Made by a program: the position numbers and the translations under genes | Assembly: GCA_916049555.1 (NCBI GenBank) | Contig: CAJZIB010000044.1 | Location: 1 to 6,137, forward strand | DNA: 6,137 nucleotides | Direction of reading: 5' to 3' | Origin: an uncultured Candidatus Saccharibacteria bacterium | GTDB lineage: Bacteria > Patescibacteriota > Saccharimonadia > Saccharimonadales > Saccharimonadaceae | Part shown: piece after piece, positions 5,732 to 6,137 of the stretch | Numbering within the stretch: the stretch's first letter is position 1 | Layout: each line of letters opens with the position of its first letter | The notes under the pieces: generated by a model | What the model was told of the DNA's origin: nothing | The model's input: only the letters and a program-made list of their open reading frames with translations | Database searches by the model: none

Positions 5732-6137
5732 ATGACTAATGAAAATAAAAAAAAACTAGACGATGATAAGGAAGGTAACACCAACAATTATCAAATTCTT
5801 GATGCAGATTCAAAAGAAGAGTGGGATGAATTTGTTACTAAGTATAAGGATTCAAACTTCCTTCAATCCTGGGATTTTTATGTTTTTTACCAAGACCTTG
5901 GTCGACAAGTTGTCCGACGCGTCATAAAACAAGATGGTAAGATCGTCGCAGCCTATGCAGGCGAGGTTGAACCAGCTAAGCGTGGTCGCCACCTGGCGAT
6001 TGCCGGTGGGCCAATTCTTGACTGGCAAAATCAAAAGTTAGTCGAGTTAATATTTGAAGATATGGCAAAAGTTGGCAAAAAACTTCACTGTGTTTTTGTA
6101 CGGGTACGCCCACAACTTGAACTAAGCAATGAGTCTA
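5732..6137 (+). CDS. FemAB-family peptidyltransferase, 3' partial
   Basis: The frame runs open from ATG 5732 off the right edge (135 residues visible). The start is backed by AGAGGAG 6 bases upstream. The first 20 or so residues are polar and charged (MTNENKKKLDDDKEGNTNN), and there is no aminotransferase domain. FemAB-like sequence begins near residue 28: SKEEWDEFV, then NFLQSWDFY (42-50), AKRGRHLAIAGGPILDW (82-98) and HCVFVRVRP (119-127). FLQSW and the GGP motif are typical of the FemX/FmhB type. Such enzymes add amino acids from aminoacyl-tRNA to the lipid II stem peptide at the cytoplasmic face of the membrane. The gene is a paralogue of the C-terminal half of the upstream fusion, pointing to tandem duplication with gain or loss of the fused domain. 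It may follow the fusion in one transcript. The amino acid and acceptor cannot be told. Confidence 0.9.
   Translation, partial: MTNENKKKLDDDKEGNTNNYQILDADSKEEWDEFVTKYKDSNFLQSWDFYVFYQDLGRQVVRRVIKQDGKIVAAYAGEVEPAKRGRHLAIAGGPILDWQNQKLVELIFEDMAKVGKKLHCVFVRVRPQLELSNES
5855..6121 (+). repeat. Paralogous FemAB segment, copy 2 (stand-alone gene)
   Basis: It encodes residues 42-130 of the stand-alone FemAB protein, from NFLQS to RPQLE, and pairs with bases 4732-4986. The shared anchors are NFLQS, AKRGR, GP-LDW and the CVF-R-RP strand. The 49-residue ungapped block is about half identical by eye. Confidence 0.8.

Noticed and set aside
5852..6034. Antisense open frame opposite the second FemAB gene
   Set aside because: The sense strand encodes a clear FemAB domain with a strong Shine-Dalgarno, so the antisense frame is a shadow.

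Overview
The window carries six protein-coding genes, all on the + strand. The two outer ones are cut by the window edges. No RNA gene, mobile element or CRISPR array is visible. The DNA is moderately AT-rich, genes are tightly packed (three gene pairs overlap by one base), and starts are preceded by Shine-Dalgarno-like sequences. TGA is a genuine stop: the permease ends in TGA, which overlaps the next ATG. The Mur ligase lacks the usual N-terminal domain, its motif style is the short form I associate with Patescibacteria/CPR, and FemAB-family genes are clustered beside it. Together these suggest a Patescibacterium, perhaps Saccharibacteria-like. This is a judgement from recalled family patterns, not a search; an AT-rich Gram-positive is the main alternative.

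Region 1 (1-1346) is the end of a polar amino-acid ABC importer operon: the permease (5' end missing) and its ATPase, joined by a TGATG overlap. The substrate-binding protein gene is not in the window and may lie upstream. A gap of about 105 bases (1347-1451) without a convincing terminator follows, with at best a weak promoter near its end.

Region 2 (about 1452-6137) looks like a cell-envelope gene group. It holds a short MurF-like Mur ligase, an alpha/beta hydrolase, a 743-residue fusion of a DegT/DnrJ-type PLP aminotransferase to a FemAB/FemX-type peptidyltransferase, and, after a 58-base gap, the start of a second, stand-alone FemAB protein. The ligase, hydrolase and fusion are linked by stop/start overlaps (TAATG, TAGTG), so they are probably co-translated.

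The most striking object is the aminotransferase-FemAB fusion next to a FemAB paralogue. One reading is a pathway that installs an amino group on an envelope precursor and then aminoacylates it, alongside a Mur-type amide ligation. The substrates cannot be read from the sequence.
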